From contig DAOVWW010000068.1 of NCBI GenBank assembly GCA_030636465.1, positions 1-7,317 of the forward strand: a stretch of DNA of 7,317 bases, written 5' to 3'. The stretch is from Gammaproteobacteria bacterium. GTDB taxonomy: Bacteria; Pseudomonadota; Gammaproteobacteria; BMS3Bbin11. The stretch's first letter is position 1, and the number at the start of each line of letters is the position of its first letter. Below, piece by piece: positions 5,340-7,317 of the stretch. The notes beneath the pieces are model-generated. The model worked only from the letters and a program-made list of their open reading frames with translations. It made no database searches and was not told where the DNA came from. The position numbers and the translations under genes are program-made.

Positions 5340-7235
5340 TCATGGTATGTAGATAATATTTGCACGAATTGTTAATTTCCTGGAAAAGTTGTTCTCAATT
5401 TTCTTTCTCAAACTGGTTAAATCATCACGTGTCAGTTGCTCACGGGCGAGTATGTCCATAGTCAAAATTTTTTTATTCTCATGGATATTAATTTGCGTCT
5501 TTTGAACAATAATATATTTTCCATTTACCAGAAACCGCTCATGCTTCCAGCTTTTTTCCATCACAATCTTGTTAACGATATCGTCATAAGAAAAATAAAG
5601 CGGGATTGCTATCAAAAACATCAGAATGAAGACTATCCGCATGCCTACTTTTCCTCTTACGGCAGGCGAATAACCAAGTACTCGAAATGTGAATGAGGCG
5701 GCAAGCAGAATGCCGACCAGGTTGGTTGAAAATAGCAGAAATGCCTGGCTGAAGAATTCCAGATCCAGCCTACCCAGACCAATCCCGGCTACCGCTAGAG
5801 GCGGCACCAGTGCTACGGCTATAGCCACGCCTGCCAGGCTAGACAATATTTCCTTATAAGCCTTGGTATAGGCCCCAGCAATACCAGCAATTATTGCTAC
5901 GGCAAGATCAAGCAAGGTTGGATTTAACCTTGCCTGCATTTCTTCAGTAATCGGTTTATGCGGAAACAGCTGCGTCATCAGGGCAGCCGCAAATAACGCT
6001 ATCATGACACCATAGGCTATCTTCAGGGCCGACTGCCGGGACATTTTGACATCACGCCGGAGCATTCCCATAGAGAGTGAAACAATCGGAGTCATTAACG
6101 GTGCCAGCAGCATTGCGCCGATCACTACGGCAGAACTGTTCTGGTACAAGCCTACGGCAGCAAGCAGAGTGCTCAGCACCATCAGGCTTAGATAAGTAGA
6201 ATTGGTTCTGGCATCATCACGTAATGCCTGGAACAAATCTCGAAAACGTTCTTCTGAAGCATATGGAAAAAATGGAATTGCCTTCTTTTTAGCTTTATTC
6301 AGTTCCTCTTTCCCAGCAGGAAGATTTTTGATATTTAAGGATTCTTTTACAGAAGATACGTGTTGCAGGCCAGCAATAAAGGCCTCGCCGACGTTTAACT
6401 TCACTGCCTGAGGCAGGGTTTCGCAATAAAGAGGCGTTTTTGTTTTACTTTCACCATCAATGGTTACATCCAGGCTTTCTTCAGAATGAACCTTAATCGT
6501 TTTGCTTTTGACTATACCAATTGAGCTGAGTAGTTTCTTTTTCCCTGTGAATGACGTGATGGCCTGAAACAGGAATCTTAGATATTCAGTGGTGGAGATA
6601 GGGGCACTGATGACCAGTGTAACCGTGCCATCACTGGCTGTACTGTCCGCAGCAAGTCTTCTAGAAGCAAGGTTATTGCCATGCTGCTGAATGAGCATAC
6701 AACCACAGGCAGCTGTCTTTATTTCCCTGCCATTATTCGTAACAAAGGTAAAGGGTAAGAGTTTGAGACCGGTAAATCGCTTTAAAGCTCCTACTAACAA
6801 CCGCAAACGACTGGTATCACGCGCCGTATCCAGTAATGGTAAACGCCCGAACGTTGCCTTGTAGAGGAGGACTTCGTCATTACATAAGACGATATCAATA
6901 GCAGCTGCATGCTGTTGCAATGCAAGATTGAGCGCGTCTTCTTTATTTACCGGAATTCCGTATAGCTTCGCTATTTCACGATAGCCAGGCTGGGGAATTA
7001 TCCCAACGCTGAACTTAAACTGTATCGAAAGCTTTAGTACCTGTTTTACATCATCCAGACTACCACTGACAATGACATGGGATATGCTCCCAAGTATTAA
7101 TTCCGGATCAGCCTCCAGGCTATCACTATCAGCCATGCTGAAATCCACACTGGCAAATTTCTCTTCTACCAGTTTTTTGAGATCATCATCGGTATCTCTG
7201 CAAATTAACAGTGCTGATTTGACGTAATCTGTCAT
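5340..7235 (-). CDS. Degenerate lipid-kinase-like domain fused to a DUF389 membrane protein
   Basis: This 631-residue protein has three parts. Residues 1-285 follow the YegS/diacylglycerol-kinase layout: VGIIP (77-81), AKLYGIP (89-95), an AAIDIVLCND segment (111-120), SDG (201-203) and IDGESKTKTP (259-268). However, the nucleotide-binding GGDGT is replaced by SGSLD (57-61), and the GTGND after IIP by PGYRE (83-87), so kinase activity is unlikely. After a Lys-rich linker (about 304-320) comes a DUF389 (TIGR00341-type) domain with seven predicted helices (about 346-364, 367-391, 403-424, 441-457, 463-487, 494-518, 531-549). It carries the family blocks VIGAMLLAPLMTPI (371-384) and VALVPPLAVAGIGL (474-487). 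Positive charges at 393-405, 458-461 and 518-533 put those loops in the cytoplasm, so the N-terminal domain is cytoplasmic and the last ~80 residues periplasmic. DUF389 has no established function that I know of; transport or signalling are guesses. The ATG at 7235 lacks a clear Shine-Dalgarno sequence. It forms a probable operon with the binding lipoprotein. Confidence 0.85.
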   Translation of the reverse strand: MTDYVKSALLICRDTDDDLKKLVEEKFASVDFSMADSDSLEADPELILGSISHVIVSGSLDDVKQVLKLSIQFKFSVGIIPQPGYREIAKLYGIPVNKEDALNLALQQHAAAIDIVLCNDEVLLYKATFGRLPLLDTARDTSRLRLLVGALKRFTGLKLLPFTFVTNNGREIKTAACGCMLIQQHGNNLASRRLAADSTASDGTVTLVISAPISTTEYLRFLFQAITSFTGKKKLLSSIGIVKSKTIKVHSEESLDVTIDGESKTKTPLYCETLPQAVKLNVGEAFIAGLQHVSSVKESLNIKNLPAGKEELNKAKKKAIPFFPYASEERFRDLFQALRDDARTNSTYLSLMVLSTLLAAVGLYQNSSAVVIGAMLLAPLMTPIVSLSMGMLRRDVKMSRQSALKIAYGVMIALFAAALMTQLFPHKPITEEMQARLNPTLLDLAVAIIAGIAGAYTKAYKEILSSLAGVAIAVALVPPLAVAGIGLGRLDLEFFSQAFLLFSTNLVGILLAASFTFRVLGYSPAVRGKVGMRIVFILMFLIAIPLYFSYDDIVNKIVMEKSWKHERFLVNGKYIIVQKTQINIHENKKILTMDILAREQLTRDDLTSLRKKIENNFSRKLTIRANIIYIP

Positions 7236-7250
7236 CTACATAAGCTTGTG

Positions 7251-7279
7251 ATTGTATAAATAATGGTGCATTTAGTTAA
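7251..7279 (-). promoter_or_regulatory. Candidate promoter for the DUF389-lipoprotein pair
   Basis: On the minus strand, TTAACT (7274-7279) and TACAAT (7251-7256) are separated by 17 bases. The matches to the -35 and -10 consensus are 4/6 and 5/6. The start of transcription would fall near 7244, less than 10 bases before the ATG at 7235, so the message would be almost leaderless. That fits the absence of a Shine-Dalgarno sequence. The site is AT-rich, so a chance match is possible. Confidence 0.35.
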
Positions 7280-7284
7280 TTCCC

Positions 7285-7310
7285 TGCAGGTACAATTTAT
7301 CACACCTGCA
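7285..7310. repeat. Short inverted repeat upstream of the candidate promoter
   Basis: TGCAGGT (7285-7291) and its exact complement ACCTGCA (7304-7310) flank a 12-base AT-rich spacer. The arm centres are 19 bases apart, just upstream of the proposed -35 box. The position and shape would suit binding of a dimeric regulator, but neither strand has a T-run that would make it a terminator. The left arm also overlaps the small palindrome CCTGCAGG (7283-7290). Seven-base arms can arise by chance. Confidence 0.25.
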
Positions 7311-7317
7311 AGAGAAT

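Overview
The window looks like the chromosome of a gammaproteobacterium with moderate-to-low GC. The main support is the CysM / PolB-like exonuclease / RlmD gene order, a YfaZ-like outer-membrane protein, and a plus-strand C-terminal tail at the left edge that resembles the end of a gammaproteobacterial RNase E. I could not fix the genus. All five complete genes lie on the minus strand, so transcription runs from right to left. Only the partial gene at the left edge is on the plus strand. No tRNA, rRNA, CRISPR array, insertion sequence or phage gene is visible.

Right part (4163-7317): a two-gene unit. The first gene encodes a 631-residue membrane protein. It joins an N-terminal domain with the layout of a YegS/diacylglycerol-kinase lipid kinase, whose nucleotide-binding motifs are lost, to a seven-helix DUF389 (TIGR00341-type) membrane domain and a C-terminal soluble domain. 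Nineteen bases downstream lies a LivJ-type (Peripla_BP_6) substrate-binding lipoprotein with no ABC permease or ATPase nearby. The positive-inside rule puts the C-terminal domain of the membrane protein in the periplasm, the same side as the lipoprotein. This pair is the most interesting content of the window.

Centre (1127-4128): a promoter-like site, then cysM (cysteine synthase B), a PolB-exonuclease-like gene and rlmD (23S rRNA m5U1939 methyltransferase). Their stop and start codons overlap (ATGA, then TAATG), so this is a tight, probably translationally coupled operon. The exonuclease-like protein has lost most of its expected catalytic acidic residues and is probably a pseudoenzyme.

Left part (1-1126): rlmD is followed by 277 AT-rich bases (850-1126) in which I see no gene and no convincing terminator. 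They must hold the leader of the next gene, a YfaZ-like outer-membrane beta-barrel protein (208-849). This gene converges on the partial plus-strand gene ending at 95. Between the two stop codons are two inverted repeats, of which the one at 124-159 is the better candidate for a transcript end.
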